Notes: generated from the sequence alone by a model not told the origin. Positions 9,435-18,679 are shown, counted from the stretch's first letter. The stretch is 57,449 nucleotides of DNA from Burkholderia ambifaria (GCF_001443045.1 NZ_LKPJ01000039.1:1-57449), one strand, 5' to 3'. Program-made: numbers and translations.

Positions 9435-9612
9435 GACGTCTCCTTTACCATATTAATTTATTAGTAGTACGATTTAATAGAATGCAACGGTGGATTTCGA
9501 ACGACAAGGCGGCTCAACCAGGAAATATCGAGGGCTGCAGCAGTCACTCCGGTACGTGCAATGACCGGGGTCTCGTCAATGCCGCAAGGCTCTTGATAAT
9601 GCGTTGTTCCTC

Positions 9613-10578
9613 CTAGGCGAGAGGTGCAAACGCAAAGTGCCCGTCACCCGTTCCATGCACGTGACCCAGTCCCGGGAAAGGCAGATGCGCACCGCCGATC
9701 ATGTAACCGTTCTGTGCCGCGTCACCAAAGACACGTAAATGCTCACGTTCAGCCTCCGTCCGGCTGACGTCGTATCCGATCGTCACGTCGGGGTTGGCGA
9801 ACTGCACGGCAGCAACATGGACAATGTCGCCCCAGAGAAGAAGTTTCTCGTTCCTGCTTTCCACCTCGTACATCGTGTGACCTGGCGTATGCCCGTAAGC
9901 GGGTCGGGTCCGTACTCCGGGAACGAGTTCGATGCTGCCATCAAAGGTCCTGAGCCGACCCGTGCTGATATAGGCGGACAAGGATGCCTGGGCCGCCTGG
10001 AAGAAGCGCTTCGCCTCTGCCGGTGCGTCCCTCAGGTTGACTTCGCTCAGCCAGTATTCCTTGTCGCGCCGGTCGACACGGACGAATGCGTTCAGAAATG
10101 CCATCTGGTCTCCGGACATGAGACCGCCGATATGATCCGCGTGCATGTGCGTCAGGCAAACCTCATCTACCTGCTCTGGCCGATAGCCAGCAGCTCGAAG
10201 GTTGTCCAACAGTTTCCCGGTATGCGGTCCTAGCAATAAGCCCGCACCGGCGTCGATGAGCACCAGCTTTTTGCCTGTATTGACGAGATACGAGTTATGG
10301 GAAGTCTCGACCTCTTCGCCCAGTGCATGGTTCCTGAGCGCTTCGGCGATCGTCGACGGGTCGCCCCGTAAAAGCTTCATGGCCGGCAGAGGACTCTTGC
10401 CATCAGAAAGTACGGTAACCTCATAGTCTCCGACCATCAGACGATAGAATTCCGGCGCCGTGTTCTCGAGTGTGGGCACACCCGCGAGCAAGGGTCCGCT
10501 CACAGCACATCCCATGCAGATACAGCCCGCAACGAGCAGGGAGCGTCGTGTCAGACTGATCCGATTATCGCTTGTCAT
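9613..10578 (-). CDS. Exported MBL-fold metallo-hydrolase
   Basis: A 321-residue metallo-beta-lactamase-fold hydrolase. The zinc site is complete: THMHADHIGG (HxHxDH), a third His in GHTPGHTMY, the bridging Asp in LLLWGDIVHV and a final His in GGAHLPFPG. The N-terminus has LTRRSLLVAG then a hydrophobic stretch ending in GPLLA, compatible with Tat export to the periplasm. Start ATG at 10578 is set by AGGAGACCACA. It is the last gene of the six-gene operon controlled from 15048-15189. The family includes lactonases, sulfatases and phosphodiesterases; a lactone-opening role in this catabolic operon is possible but unproven. Confidence 0.85.
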   Translation of the reverse strand: MTSDNRISLTRRSLLVAGCICMGCAVSGPLLAGVPTLENTAPEFYRLMVGDYEVTVLSDGKSPLPAMKLLRGDPSTIAEALRNHALGEEVETSHNSYLVNTGKKLVLIDAGAGLLLGPHTGKLLDNLRAAGYRPEQVDEVCLTHMHADHIGGLMSGDQMAFLNAFVRVDRRDKEYWLSEVNLRDAPAEAKRFFQAAQASLSAYISTGRLRTFDGSIELVPGVRTRPAYGHTPGHTMYEVESRNEKLLLWGDIVHVAAVQFANPDVTIGYDVSRTEAEREHLRVFGDAAQNGYMIGGAHLPFPGLGHVHGTGDGHFAFAPLA

Positions 10579-10656
10579 TGTGGTCTCCTGACGTTGTCTT
10601 CTGTGACGGGTGCCGCACGGTGGCAATTGCACGCTGGCGGTGACACCCGGTCTATG

Positions 10657-11106
10657 TCAGACGGTACTGCTGACGACCGCGACGAAGTCGCACTGGATCA
10701 GCGAGGGCCCTTCCGCCGGCAGAAGCTGCGAATGGCGGGCCGGTCTGGAATCGGCGTTGGGAAACATGCGTACCCATTCGTCGTTCAACGGGCCCCGGTT
10801 ACCCCGGTCGCGCAGAAAAAATGTCATCTTGATGATGTCGTCCGTGCTCCCTCCCGCCGCTTCCACGGTCGCCTTCATGTTTGAAAACACGAGCACACAC
10901 TGCGCTTCGAGATCTTCTGGAATCAGGCGCGTCGCGGGGTCAATGGGATGAATCGCGCTCGAGACAATCAGGTTGCCGATCCGGCATGCGTTTGGCACGG
11001 GGAATTTGTGCGCAATACCTTCCACGGCGAAACTCATGCGACGGCCGCCGATGTCGCTCTCCGGGGCCGCGACGTCCGCCGGCCCATCCGTCATCGATTT
11101 GGTCAT
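10657..11106 (-). CDS. RidA/YjgF-family protein
   Basis: A 149-residue protein of the RidA superfamily. RidA proteins hydrolyse reactive enamines or imines, or act as binding proteins in catabolic routes. The family end is visible (DSRPARHSQLLPAEGP then VAVV), with the Arg that binds carboxylates. The Glu of the usual VEIEAIA segment is replaced (LIQCDFVAV), so classical deaminase activity is less certain. The N-terminus has about 20 extra polar residues; an internal start at MSFAVEG would give the normal core, but AGGAGAAAACAG supports the ATG at 11106. It lies between the MFS transporter and the exported hydrolase on the same strand. Confidence 0.85.
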   Translation of the reverse strand: MTKSMTDGPADVAAPESDIGGRRMSFAVEGIAHKFPVPNACRIGNLIVSSAIHPIDPATRLIPEDLEAQCVLVFSNMKATVEAAGGSTDDIIKMTFFLRDRGNRGPLNDEWVRMFPNADSRPARHSQLLPAEGPSLIQCDFVAVVSSTV

Positions 11107-11156
11107 CTGTTTTCTCCTGTCATTGGTTACGTTGAATCCGCGCGATGTTCGGACCG

Positions 11157-12467
11157 CTATGATCTGCCGGCAACCGGCCGCTGGCGCTCTTCACCGATCG
11201 GCCGGGCGCCCTGCTCTGCCGCCTCTCCAAGCCCCGGCGTGAGACTGATGCCTTTTGTTTCAGGCAGCAATAGCGTTGCGATCACCGCCACGCTGTAGCC
11301 AAGCAGCGCGACTGATCCTATGGCCTCCGCGAGGGTAATTCGCTGGGCAAGGATGCCGATACAGGCGACTGCAACGGCACCTGCTGCTTTGCCAAAGTTG
11401 TAGGCAAAACTCTGGCCGCTCCCGCGTACGGCGGTCGGAAAGAGTTCCGTGAAAAATGGCCCCAGGGCGGCGTAGTTACCGATCGTGAAAAAGCCGAATG
11501 GCACGCCCATCAGGATCAGCCACCAGCCCGAAAGCGGGAGGAACATATAGGCGATCGTCACCAACCACGAGCAGACCAGAAACAGCTGGAACGTGCGCCG
11601 CCGGCCCAGTACATCGGAAAGGTAGGCACTTGCCAAAAACCCGAAAAACGAGCCGCTGGTGACTAGAAACACGTAATACCCGGATGCGGCCGGCGACAGG
11701 TGTCGAACCGTTTTCATGAACGTCGGCAGCCAGTTGACGATCGCCCCGCCGACGCCGATCACACCGAATGCCAGCAACGAGGCGAGAATCGTCACGCGCA
11801 ACATGCCGGGACGAAAGATGTCGCCAAGACCGGGAGCGTGGCCAGAAGCCTTGATTGCAGCGCGGGTCTGCTGGTAAAGCTCGGGCTCCTCGATTGCCCG
11901 GCGCAGGTACAGCACGAGGAAGCCTGGCAGCACACCGATCATCAGCAGCGAACGCCATGCATAGTCCGCTGGCACATGGGCGAGGATGATGCCAGCCAGT
12001 CCGGCCGCCGCGCACCAGCCAACGCCGAAGCCGCTTTGCACCGTACCGACCGCCTTGCCACGATGTGCAGGCCTGATGATCTCGCCCATCAGCACTGCAC
12101 CCGAGGCCCACTCGCCGCCGAACCCCAAGCCTTGCAACACACGGACAGCAATGAGCTGTTCGAAGTTTTGCGTGAAACCCGCGATGAAAGTAAACACCGA
12201 GAACCAGAGGATCGTGAATTGCATCACCCTGACACGGCCGAAACGGTCTGCGAGATAGCCGCATGCCCAGCCGCCCACAGCAGCCGATATGAGCGTCGCC
12301 GTGGCCAGATAACCCGCCTGCGCGGTTGTCATACCCCACACGGCGATGAGCACAGGCAGCACGAAGCTGAAGAGCTGTGCATCCATTGCGTCCACAGCCC
12401 AGCCAGCAAAGCATCCCCAGAATGTATTTCGCTCGCGTTTCGTTAGCTCGCGATACCAGCTGAACAT
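11157..12467 (-). CDS. MFS transporter, sugar-acid/aromatic-acid type
   Basis: A 436-residue inner-membrane carrier with twelve predicted helices. The A-loop motif is GYLADRFGRVRVM, and LQGLGFGGEWASGAVLMGE is the family signature around helix 5; the second-half A-loop is SAYLSDVLGRRR. The DAMDAQLFSFVLPVL segment in helix 1 is typical of the aromatic acid:proton and sialate-type symporters. It is cotranscribed with dehydrogenases and an aldolase-like gene, so it probably imports the substrate of that operon. The end LLPETKGISL is normal for the family. Confidence 0.9.
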   Translation of the reverse strand: MFSWYRELTKRERNTFWGCFAGWAVDAMDAQLFSFVLPVLIAVWGMTTAQAGYLATATLISAAVGGWACGYLADRFGRVRVMQFTILWFSVFTFIAGFTQNFEQLIAVRVLQGLGFGGEWASGAVLMGEIIRPAHRGKAVGTVQSGFGVGWCAAAGLAGIILAHVPADYAWRSLLMIGVLPGFLVLYLRRAIEEPELYQQTRAAIKASGHAPGLGDIFRPGMLRVTILASLLAFGVIGVGGAIVNWLPTFMKTVRHLSPAASGYYVFLVTSGSFFGFLASAYLSDVLGRRRTFQLFLVCSWLVTIAYMFLPLSGWWLILMGVPFGFFTIGNYAALGPFFTELFPTAVRGSGQSFAYNFGKAAGAVAVACIGILAQRITLAEAIGSVALLGYSVAVIATLLLPETKGISLTPGLGEAAEQGARPIGEERQRPVAGRS

Positions 12468-12505
12468 CTTGTCTCCTCCTACGTTGGTTTTTGCCGGCTA
12501 TCCGG

Positions 12506-13294
12506 TCACACGACGAGCGGCGTCAGGCCGCCGTCCATGGTTAGCGAGGCGCCGGTCACGTAAGATGCGCGTGCGCTTGCGAGGTAGAGTGCCGCATCCG
12601 CCACCTCCTCCGGGTTGGCGTAGCGCCCAAGCGGGATGCGTTTGATGTTCTGGCGCAGGATCTCCTCGGGCGAACTGCCGGTCGCGCGCGATTCCGCCTC
12701 GAGCGACATCTGCACCCGCCCCGTCATGGTGGCTCCGGGATTGATTACGTTCACGCGTATGCCAGCGTGTCCCCACGCTGCGGCCAGGCCCGCTGAAGCC
12801 AGCATCAGCGCCGCATTCGCAGCGCCGCCCGGGATGTGAATCGGCGAGGCAACCTTGCCGCCCGTTCCGATGATGTTGACGACCGAACCCGATCGACGCG
12901 CGACCATGCGCGGCAGGACGTAGTCCATTACGTTCATATAGGTAAAGAACTTGGCGTCCATCGCCACGTGCCACTTGTCGGGTGTCAGTTCACCCGGTGG
13001 CACACGCACCGCGCCACCCGCGGAATTGACAAGCACGGCAATGGGTCCAACCTCCTCTTCAACCGAGATCACAGCCCGTTCCGCTGCGGCACTCAGGGAA
13101 AGATCCGCTGCGATCGTCGTGACGTCGATGCCTTCTGCCGCCAGCGTCGCCTGCGCGGCGCCGAGGTTTTCTGCTCCGCGCGACACGATCACTACGCGCG
13201 CACCCTCTTTGGCGAATGCACGGGCACACGCAAGGCCGATGCCTTTGCTGCCGCCGGTGATCAGAACAACTTTACCGTCAAGCTCGAGATTCAT
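12506..13294 (-). CDS. Short-chain dehydrogenase/reductase lacking the usual YxxxK
   Basis: A 262-residue SDR. The cofactor motif TGGSKGIG, the NSAGG-type motif (VLVNSAGGAV) and the late INPG motif are all present. At the catalytic position, where SDRs have YxxxK, the sequence reads HIPGGAANAALML, so neither the Tyr nor the Lys is in place. The protein either belongs to an SDR branch with a different mechanism or is a non-classical enzyme. The start codon overlaps the stop of the upstream dehydrogenase gene (TAATG at 13292-13296). It is the third gene of the operon; the substrate is unknown. Confidence 0.85.
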   Translation of the reverse strand: MNLELDGKVVLITGGSKGIGLACARAFAKEGARVVIVSRGAENLGAAQATLAAEGIDVTTIAADLSLSAAAERAVISVEEEVGPIAVLVNSAGGAVRVPPGELTPDKWHVAMDAKFFTYMNVMDYVLPRMVARRSGSVVNIIGTGGKVASPIHIPGGAANAALMLASAGLAAAWGHAGIRVNVINPGATMTGRVQMSLEAESRATGSSPEEILRQNIKRIPLGRYANPEEVADAALYLASARASYVTGASLTMDGGLTPLVV

Positions 13295-14295
13295 TACAGT
13301 GTTCCCTGTTTCAGCACATCTTGGTTGTGAACGTTGATGGGCGTGCCTCTGGCGAAGGCGACGATCTGGTCGAATGCGTTACCGTAGCCAAATTCATAGT
13401 TGTCACGCTCGACATAGCCGAGGTGTGGCGTGCACAAGGCGTTCGGTTGCAGAAGCAAGGGGTCAGACGGATCAGTCAGCGGCTCATGCTCGAACACGTC
13501 GATGGCTGCCTTACCGGGCCGGCCCTCGCGCAGTGCGGCGACCAGCGCGCCAGGCTTGATGAGTTCCGCCCGGCTGGTGTTCACCAGAAGTGCCGTCGGC
13601 TTCATTAGTGCGAGATCCTCGAGACCGATCAGGCCCACTGTGTCCACATTCAGCCGCAGATGGAGACTGAGAACATCCGACTCCGCGAAAAGAGCCTCTT
13701 TGCTCGCGGCAACGGGGAAGCCTTCCGCCTTCGCCCGATCCAGCGAACCCTGCCGACCCCACACCAGTAACTTCATGCCAAACGCGACTCCGATCCGCGC
13801 AACCATTGAACCGAGCCGCCCGAAGCCATAGATTCCAAGCGTCCGTTCACGCAGGCCCAGACCGACCGTGCTCTGCCACCTCCCCTGACGCAGGGCAGCA
13901 CTCTCGAGCGGGATGTTGCGCATCGCGGCCAGAATCAAACCCCAGGTAAATTCCACCGTGGGATACGAAGGACGCGGCGTCAGGGCCGAAGATACGACCA
14001 CGCCGTGGCGCGTGCATGCAGCGAGATCGATGTGCGGCACGTGGCCGTTCTGACTGATCAGTTTGAGATTCGGCAGACGGCTGAGCAGCGCTTCGTCCAC
14101 TCGTGTTCGTTCGCGCAGCAGGACTAGGACGTCAGCATCGGCCAGTCTCTCTGCCAGTACATCAACGTCTGCGACAGCATCGTTCCACACGGTAACGTCA
14201 TGCCCTTGCAGGGTGCTGAAACAGTCGAGCGTTCGCACGACGTCCTGATAGTCGTCGAGGACCGCAACACGCAGTTTTGAAAATTGGATGGCCAT
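13294..14295 (-). CDS. D-2-hydroxyacid dehydrogenase
   Basis: A 333-residue NAD-dependent D-isomer-specific 2-hydroxyacid dehydrogenase. It has the Rossmann motif YGFGRLGSMVARIG and the catalytic triad as NTSRAELI (Arg), DVFEHEPL (Glu) and TPHLGYVE (His). The ATG at 14295 is preferred, with AAGAG eight bases upstream; a GTG at 14304 overlaps the stop of the upstream gene and is an alternative. It is cotranscribed with an RraA-like aldolase and an SDR, suggesting oxidation or reduction of a hydroxy or oxo acid made by the aldolase. Confidence 0.9.
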   Translation of the reverse strand: MAIQFSKLRVAVLDDYQDVVRTLDCFSTLQGHDVTVWNDAVADVDVLAERLADADVLVLLRERTRVDEALLSRLPNLKLISQNGHVPHIDLAACTRHGVVVSSALTPRPSYPTVEFTWGLILAAMRNIPLESAALRQGRWQSTVGLGLRERTLGIYGFGRLGSMVARIGVAFGMKLLVWGRQGSLDRAKAEGFPVAASKEALFAESDVLSLHLRLNVDTVGLIGLEDLALMKPTALLVNTSRAELIKPGALVAALREGRPGKAAIDVFEHEPLTDPSDPLLLQPNALCTPHLGYVERDNYEFGYGNAFDQIVAFARGTPINVHNQDVLKQGTL

Positions 14296-14300
14296 AAAAA

Positions 14301-15047
14301 TCACTCTTTGCTCGGCAGGTCGGCGACAGCGGTGCCCGCGTCAATTGCAAGACACTTCTCGATTTCGAAATTTGCTTTCGCGAGCGCACGCTCGGCCACT
14401 TCTTCCGCACGTGCGACAGGAATAAAGCAGACGCCCGTTTCATCCGCGACGACGATATCGCCCGGCGAAACCCGAATGCCGGCAATCTGGATGTCGCCAT
14501 TGATCTCCACGGTTTCGATACGCCATTTACCCGTGACCGGGGTGATTTCAGTGGCCCACATCGGATAGGCCGCACGACGTGAGTGACCGACGTCGCGGAT
14601 GCCCCCGGAAACAATTGCACCGGCTTCGCCCTGACGCTTGCCTGTCTGAGCCGAGATGCCGCCCATGTTGGAGATGCCTTCCACACCGTCGATCACAACG
14701 ACATCGCCAGGCAGTGCAAGGTTGTGCGCCTCGAACTCCGCCATCCGGTTCACGTGAAGCCGCGCAGTCTCATAGACGTGTTCTCGCTGCATGACGTTGC
14801 GCACCGTAAGTGCAGGTCCGACGATGTTTGCGTTCGGCAACGTCGGCTTCAGGACCGACGCGCCAATCGCACCGGTGATCCCCAGTTCGTCCATCACATC
14901 CGCAATGACGCTCGTGGCGTCGGGAATGCTTTTGAGCTTTTCGATGACGCCTTCCGGTGGACGCGGCGTGCGCATGAGACGGATGCGTTCCGCACTGATC
15001 TTTCCGGTCAGCTTAGGCGTCGTGTCAATAGCGGCATGATCATTCAT
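14301..15047 (-). CDS. RraA/HMG-aldolase family protein
   Basis: A 248-residue member of the RraA superfamily. True enzymes of this family are 4-hydroxy-4-methyl-2-oxoglutarate or oxaloacetate-type aldolases and decarboxylases. The core has DVMDELGITGAIG, GDVVVIDGVEG and the metal-site region GGIRDVGHSRRAAYPMW (G-x-R-D), the signature shared by active aldolases. It is the first gene of the operon, 142 bases from the divergent LysR gene. Together with two dehydrogenases and a transporter it suggests cleavage of a branched oxo-acid, for example from aromatic breakdown; the exact substrate cannot be read from sequence. Confidence 0.85.
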   Translation of the reverse strand: MNDHAAIDTTPKLTGKISAERIRLMRTPRPPEGVIEKLKSIPDATSVIADVMDELGITGAIGASVLKPTLPNANIVGPALTVRNVMQREHVYETARLHVNRMAEFEAHNLALPGDVVVIDGVEGISNMGGISAQTGKRQGEAGAIVSGGIRDVGHSRRAAYPMWATEITPVTGKWRIETVEINGDIQIAGIRVSPGDIVVADETGVCFIPVARAEEVAERALAKANFEIEKCLAIDAGTAVADLPSKE

Positions 15048-15121
15048 GAGACGAATCCTGATGATATATTTGGGGTTAGTCGGGAGCAGAGGTGAACCCT
15101 GTGCGCGCTGGTGGGAGCACT

Positions 15122-15188
15122 ATCTTCCAAAAGATCACTGACGTCTAATTTAGAATTCGCTGGGACCATTATCATTTCGGTGAATAAT
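15122..15188. promoter_or_regulatory. Putative LysR binding sites in divergent promoter
   Basis: Two inverted repeats lie between the six-gene operon and the divergent LysR gene. ATCTT-N4-AAGAT is at 15122-15135. ATTAT-N11-ATAAT is at 15168-15188, an exact T-N11-A LysR-type site. The second ends one base before the LysR ATG and covers its ribosome binding region, which fits autorepression. Confidence 0.5.
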
Positions 15189-15189
15189 C

Positions 15190-16137
15190 ATGCGACTTGA
15201 CCTGAATCTGCTCGCCGTCATTGAGGCCATCATGCTGGAGCGCAATGTGACGCGTGCTGCTGCTAGCCTGTCGATGAGTCAACCCGCAGTCAGCAACGCC
15301 CTTAGGCGAGCCAGAGAGTTGACTCACGATCAGCTGTTTCTGAAAGTCGCAGATGGCGTCCAGCCGACTGCACGGATGATGGCGATCTGGCCGGAACTCC
15401 ACCGTTCGCTGGCAGTAATACGGGCATCAATCGCACCTGCACATTTCGACCCGCGCTCCGATGCGACCAGTTTTCGTATTGCTGTAACTGACAGTCTCGC
15501 TAGCGAAGCAATCAGTGCCATTGCGTTGCAACTGCGCTTGATGGCACCTTACGCAAAGGTGGCATTCTCATTTCACACGAACGCCAATTCACTCGAAGCG
15601 ATAGAGCGCGGCACGCTTGATTGCGCGATCGGGATGTTTCCATCACTCCCACGGGATATCCATGTCCAGGGGCTTCGAACGGATCACTATGTCTGCGTGA
15701 TGCGGTCGGACCATGCGCTGAGTGAAACGATGAGCCTCGAGCAATTCGTCTCGGCGTCACATGTCCTCGTGACTCCCTCGGGTATGGATCTCGGCGTCAT
15801 AGATGGATGGCTTAGTCTGCATGGTCGTTCAAGAGCGATCCCGATAGTCGTCAACCATTTTGCAGACGCGCTGCGAATCGTCGCGGGCAGCGATTTGCTG
15901 ACGTGCGTGCCGAGTGGATTTCTTGACGGTTACGGACGAACCATCGTCACGCAACATGACCTGGTCGTCAGAGATCTTCCGTTCGAGACGGAGAAGCTGA
16001 TCTACAAGCTCGTCTGGCATGAGCGTGTCCATTCGCACGCCGCCCATCAGTGGTTCCGCTCGCTCGTCGAAAGTGTCTGTCAGAGGCCTCAGAAAGCGAC
16101 CGTACCGGGAGAGCAATGGACCAGTGCTTCCACATAA
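15190..16137 (+). CDS. LysR-family regulator, NodD-like
   Basis: A 315-residue LysR-type regulator. The N-terminal winged helix begins MRLDLNLLAVIEAIMLERN, the DLNLL pattern of the NodD/LinR-like branch, with the recognition helix around MSQPAVSNALRR. A periplasmic-binding-like effector domain follows from about residue 90. It is divergent from the RraA-like operon and is its likely regulator, responding to the pathway substrate or an intermediate. The start at 15190 fits the family start exactly and has a weak GGTGA before it. Confidence 0.9.
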   Translation: MRLDLNLLAVIEAIMLERNVTRAAASLSMSQPAVSNALRRARELTHDQLFLKVADGVQPTARMMAIWPELHRSLAVIRASIAPAHFDPRSDATSFRIAVTDSLASEAISAIALQLRLMAPYAKVAFSFHTNANSLEAIERGTLDCAIGMFPSLPRDIHVQGLRTDHYVCVMRSDHALSETMSLEQFVSASHVLVTPSGMDLGVIDGWLSLHGRSRAIPIVVNHFADALRIVAGSDLLTCVPSGFLDGYGRTIVTQHDLVVRDLPFETEKLIYKLVWHERVHSHAAHQWFRSLVESVCQRPQKATVPGEQWTSAST

Positions 16138-16547
16138 TGCTGACTAGCTGGTTACCCCGATATAGCGTTGAGCGGCAAAGCCGCGCATCGACGGCACCGA
16201 AAAAGTGCCCGGCGGGATGCCGGGAGAACTGAAATCGAACGCTTCGCGGTGATCGCCGCGAACGGCGGAAGGAAAAATGCGTCAGGCCGAGAGGTAAGTC
16301 AACGGCCTGATAAGCGTGCACCACTCAAAGCCGGCAACACAGCGCGTCAAACGGCTTGATATGGTCAGATGAGGCAATTCGATCAGATTTTGAGCCGCCG
16401 CGTAAGTTCGTCATGTTCCAATCGTGACGGTGGCGAACGGCCCGCGTGCCGGCCTGAACCATCCATCAGAATGTCCGGGCGAATTCGATCGAGTCGAAGT
16501 GTGGGGACCCCAACTACCAGCGATTCATGACCGATGCAATTCGCGTA
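16138..16547. other. Gene-free stretch with one hairpin
   Basis: No frame here has family motifs or steady codon use. The only structure noticed is CCCGGC-GGGAT-GCCGGG at 16209-16225, about 70 bases after the LysR stop; it could be a weak terminator but has no T-run. Confidence 0.5.
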
Positions 16548-17135
16548 TCAGACTGAAAGCGACCGTCCGGACTCTTTATCCCGAACCATCTTTTTTGCGA
16601 CCCACCGCGGCAACATCGCGTTGAGCGACTCGTTTCTGTCGATAAAGTGATGCTTGAGCGCCATGAAGATGTGTCCGACGACGAGAAATGCAATGGCATA
16701 CGCCAAACAAAAGTGGACTTGCTTGAGGATGGGTGCAAGAGCCGGCGTCTTTTCCATCAACGGCGGCAGGAAAAAGAGCCCCGCAACGGGAATCTTGAAA
16801 CCAGCGGCCGAACTCCAGAGCCATCCCGAGAACGGCAAGGCAAACATGCAGATGTAGAGTACGAAGTGGCCGACTTTGCCGGCGCGCCGCTCGAAGGATG
16901 ACAGGTCATTCGTCGTCTCGGGTGGGCGATGCGTCAGACGCCAAAGAACGCGCGCAGCCAGAAGAAAAATCGCGATCGTCGCGATAGATTTGTGCAGCAT
17001 GATGCTGTCGGTCTGGATCTTCTGTGGCAGGCTTAACGTACTCGAGTAGTAGCCGAAAGCCCACGCGCAAATGATTACGATGGCCATCGTCCAATGCAGG
17101 ACTTTCGCGACCGTTGTGTATTGCTTCAATTCCAT
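16548..17135 (-). CDS. Cytochrome b561
   Basis: A 195-residue di-haem b membrane cytochrome of the bacterial b561 family, which passes electrons between quinol and periplasmic or reactive oxygen acceptors. Four helices are visible, with haem-ligand His in KVLHWTMA, MLHKSIA, KVGHFVLY and KQVHFCLAYAIAFLVVGH. The start at 17135 is set by GGAGGAGCGT and by the family's short N-terminus; the frame continues to 17222 without support. It lies downstream of the small DUF4148-like gene on the same strand with a 122-base gap, so it may have its own promoter. Confidence 0.9.
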   Translation of the reverse strand: MELKQYTTVAKVLHWTMAIVIICAWAFGYYSSTLSLPQKIQTDSIMLHKSIATIAIFLLAARVLWRLTHRPPETTNDLSSFERRAGKVGHFVLYICMFALPFSGWLWSSAAGFKIPVAGLFFLPPLMEKTPALAPILKQVHFCLAYAIAFLVVGHIFMALKHHFIDRNESLNAMLPRWVAKKMVRDKESGRSLSV

Positions 17136-17257
17136 ACGCTCCTCCATCAACCGTGTAATCACTTCGACGAAAATCGCCCCATGCCTTGGTGTTCCTGGGT
17201 GCTCTCGGGTTCTAGCGCCCAATGGGCTGACGCGCGCGCCCGGGTGCTGCCTGTCCC

Positions 17258-17605
17258 CTATTGGATCGGCGTTGATGCCGGTACGGCAACCTTGGGCTGA
17301 CTGGCCGACTTGCGTTCGGCATTCAGCAGGTTCTCGGGATACTGCTCCGGAGAGGCCTGAGGCCCGTATCCGTTCTTCTGGAGACTTTTCAGCTCGGCGT
17401 TCTTGACCTGGCGCGCCTGGCGCCGTGCTTCTTTACGCTCCGCGCGCGATTTCGCTCTCGCTTGCGCTTTCGTGAGCGGCGCCGAAGCGGGTTGCAACTG
17501 TACTGCTGCCCCTTCCACGCCGCTGGACGGATGCGGTTGTGCCATTGCGAAAAGAGGAATTGCTGCCATAGCTGGCACAATCAACAGTATCACTAACTTT
17601 TTCAT
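17258..17605 (-). CDS. Small secreted DUF4148-like protein
   Basis: A 115-residue protein with a Sec signal peptide (MKKLVILLIVPAMAAIPLFAMA) and a basic, Arg/Lys/Ala-rich helical middle. The tail ELKSLQKNGYGPQASPEQYP matches the short DUF4148 pattern common in Burkholderiales (Leu, Gly-Tyr, then a Tyr-Pro before an Asn/Ala-rich helix). Function is unknown; such proteins are thought to be periplasmic. Start ATG at 17605 is preceded by GGAGAAAAC. It follows the FAH gene by 40 bases and could be the tail of that transcript. Confidence 0.7.
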   Translation of the reverse strand: MKKLVILLIVPAMAAIPLFAMAQPHPSSGVEGAAVQLQPASAPLTKAQARAKSRAERKEARRQARQVKNAELKSLQKNGYGPQASPEQYPENLLNAERKSASQPKVAVPASTPIQ

Positions 17606-17645
17606 GTTTTCTCCAGGATGCAGGTGCAACGCCTGCTGTTTTTCA

Positions 17646-18620
17646 TTAGAGGACGCAAGTTGTGATTTGCGTACCCAGTCCTTCCACAGTGGCCTCGATC
17701 ACGTCTCCCGGCCGCAGATAGCGCGAGTAGTGAGTGCCGATGCCGGCTGGCGTCCCGGTGCAGACGAGGTCGCCCGGCTCGAGGCCAACGACGGACGACA
17801 GGTAGGCGAGCTGTTCGCCGATACTGAAAATCATGTCGCTTGCGCTTCCCTCCTGCATTTGCTCACCATTCAACCAGAGCCGCAGTTTGAAACGCGACGG
17901 GTCGTCGATGTTCCAGGAAGGCACCAGTACGGGGCCGGTCGGCAACCAACCGGGGCGCGCCTTCGACTGAATCCAGTCAGTCCCCATGTTCGGCATATCT
18001 GCGCGGAACACCCGTTCCCGCAGCGTGAGATCGTTCACCACGCAGTAACCAGCAATACCATTGAGCGCCTCGGCTACGCTGACGTCCTTCAGGCGGCGAC
18101 CGATGACAACACCCACCTCCACTTCCCAGTCGAGCGACGAGAGTCCTTCGGGGATGCGCAGCGACTCACGTGCGCCGGCAACACAAGCGGTGCCCTTCAT
18201 GCAGATGTACGGTTCCCCCGTGCGGCGCCGTGCGTCAATTGAGTCAAGCATGGCTTTGCGACGCACCTCCACATCCTGCCCGTCGAGGTGTTGTGCGGAA
18301 TCCGTCGCTGCTTCGAGCAACTGTGCGCGGTAATTCGCAATCGTGCAGTAGACCTGGGACGGTGCGACGGGAGCGTGAAGCGTCAACGTCGAGAGCGGAA
18401 CGCCTGCCGACGCCATCATCTCCTGAGTAGCGGGCTCCTCCGCGATCACGCGCAGCAACGTCGCATTCGCGTCCCACGCCTCCATCAGCGCCCGCATCGA
18501 GTGAACGCCGCGCAATCCACGCGGCGCCCAGTGCGCCAAGGCAAACGCCCGCTCGCCCATCACCAGCGCCGGGAACGCTATGGAACCAGCGAACGAAACA
18601 TTAGCAACTGCGCATTTCAT
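17646..18620 (-). CDS. Fumarylacetoacetate hydrolase-family protein
   Basis: A 324-residue FAH-superfamily enzyme. These metal-dependent enzymes hydrolyse, decarboxylate or isomerise 1,3-diketo or 2-oxo acids in aromatic and sugar-acid breakdown. The metal ligands are visible as LDWEVEVGVVIGRRLKDV (ExE) and the Asp in YCVVNDLTLRER; GDLVCTGTPAGIG is the conserved C-terminal motif. An N-terminal extension of about 90 residues is typical of the longer group. The start at 18620 follows GGAAGG. It lies 59 bases downstream of the MFS gene, which has a LacI-type operator upstream, so it probably belongs to the LacI regulon. Confidence 0.9.
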   Translation of the reverse strand: MKCAVANVSFAGSIAFPALVMGERAFALAHWAPRGLRGVHSMRALMEAWDANATLLRVIAEEPATQEMMASAGVPLSTLTLHAPVAPSQVYCTIANYRAQLLEAATDSAQHLDGQDVEVRRKAMLDSIDARRRTGEPYICMKGTACVAGARESLRIPEGLSSLDWEVEVGVVIGRRLKDVSVAEALNGIAGYCVVNDLTLRERVFRADMPNMGTDWIQSKARPGWLPTGPVLVPSWNIDDPSRFKLRLWLNGEQMQEGSASDMIFSIGEQLAYLSSVVGLEPGDLVCTGTPAGIGTHYSRYLRPGDVIEATVEGLGTQITTCVL

Positions 18621-18679
18621 GAAGGTACCTTCCATCAAAGTACAAAGCACATCGGACACCGGCATCGACCACCATGGAA

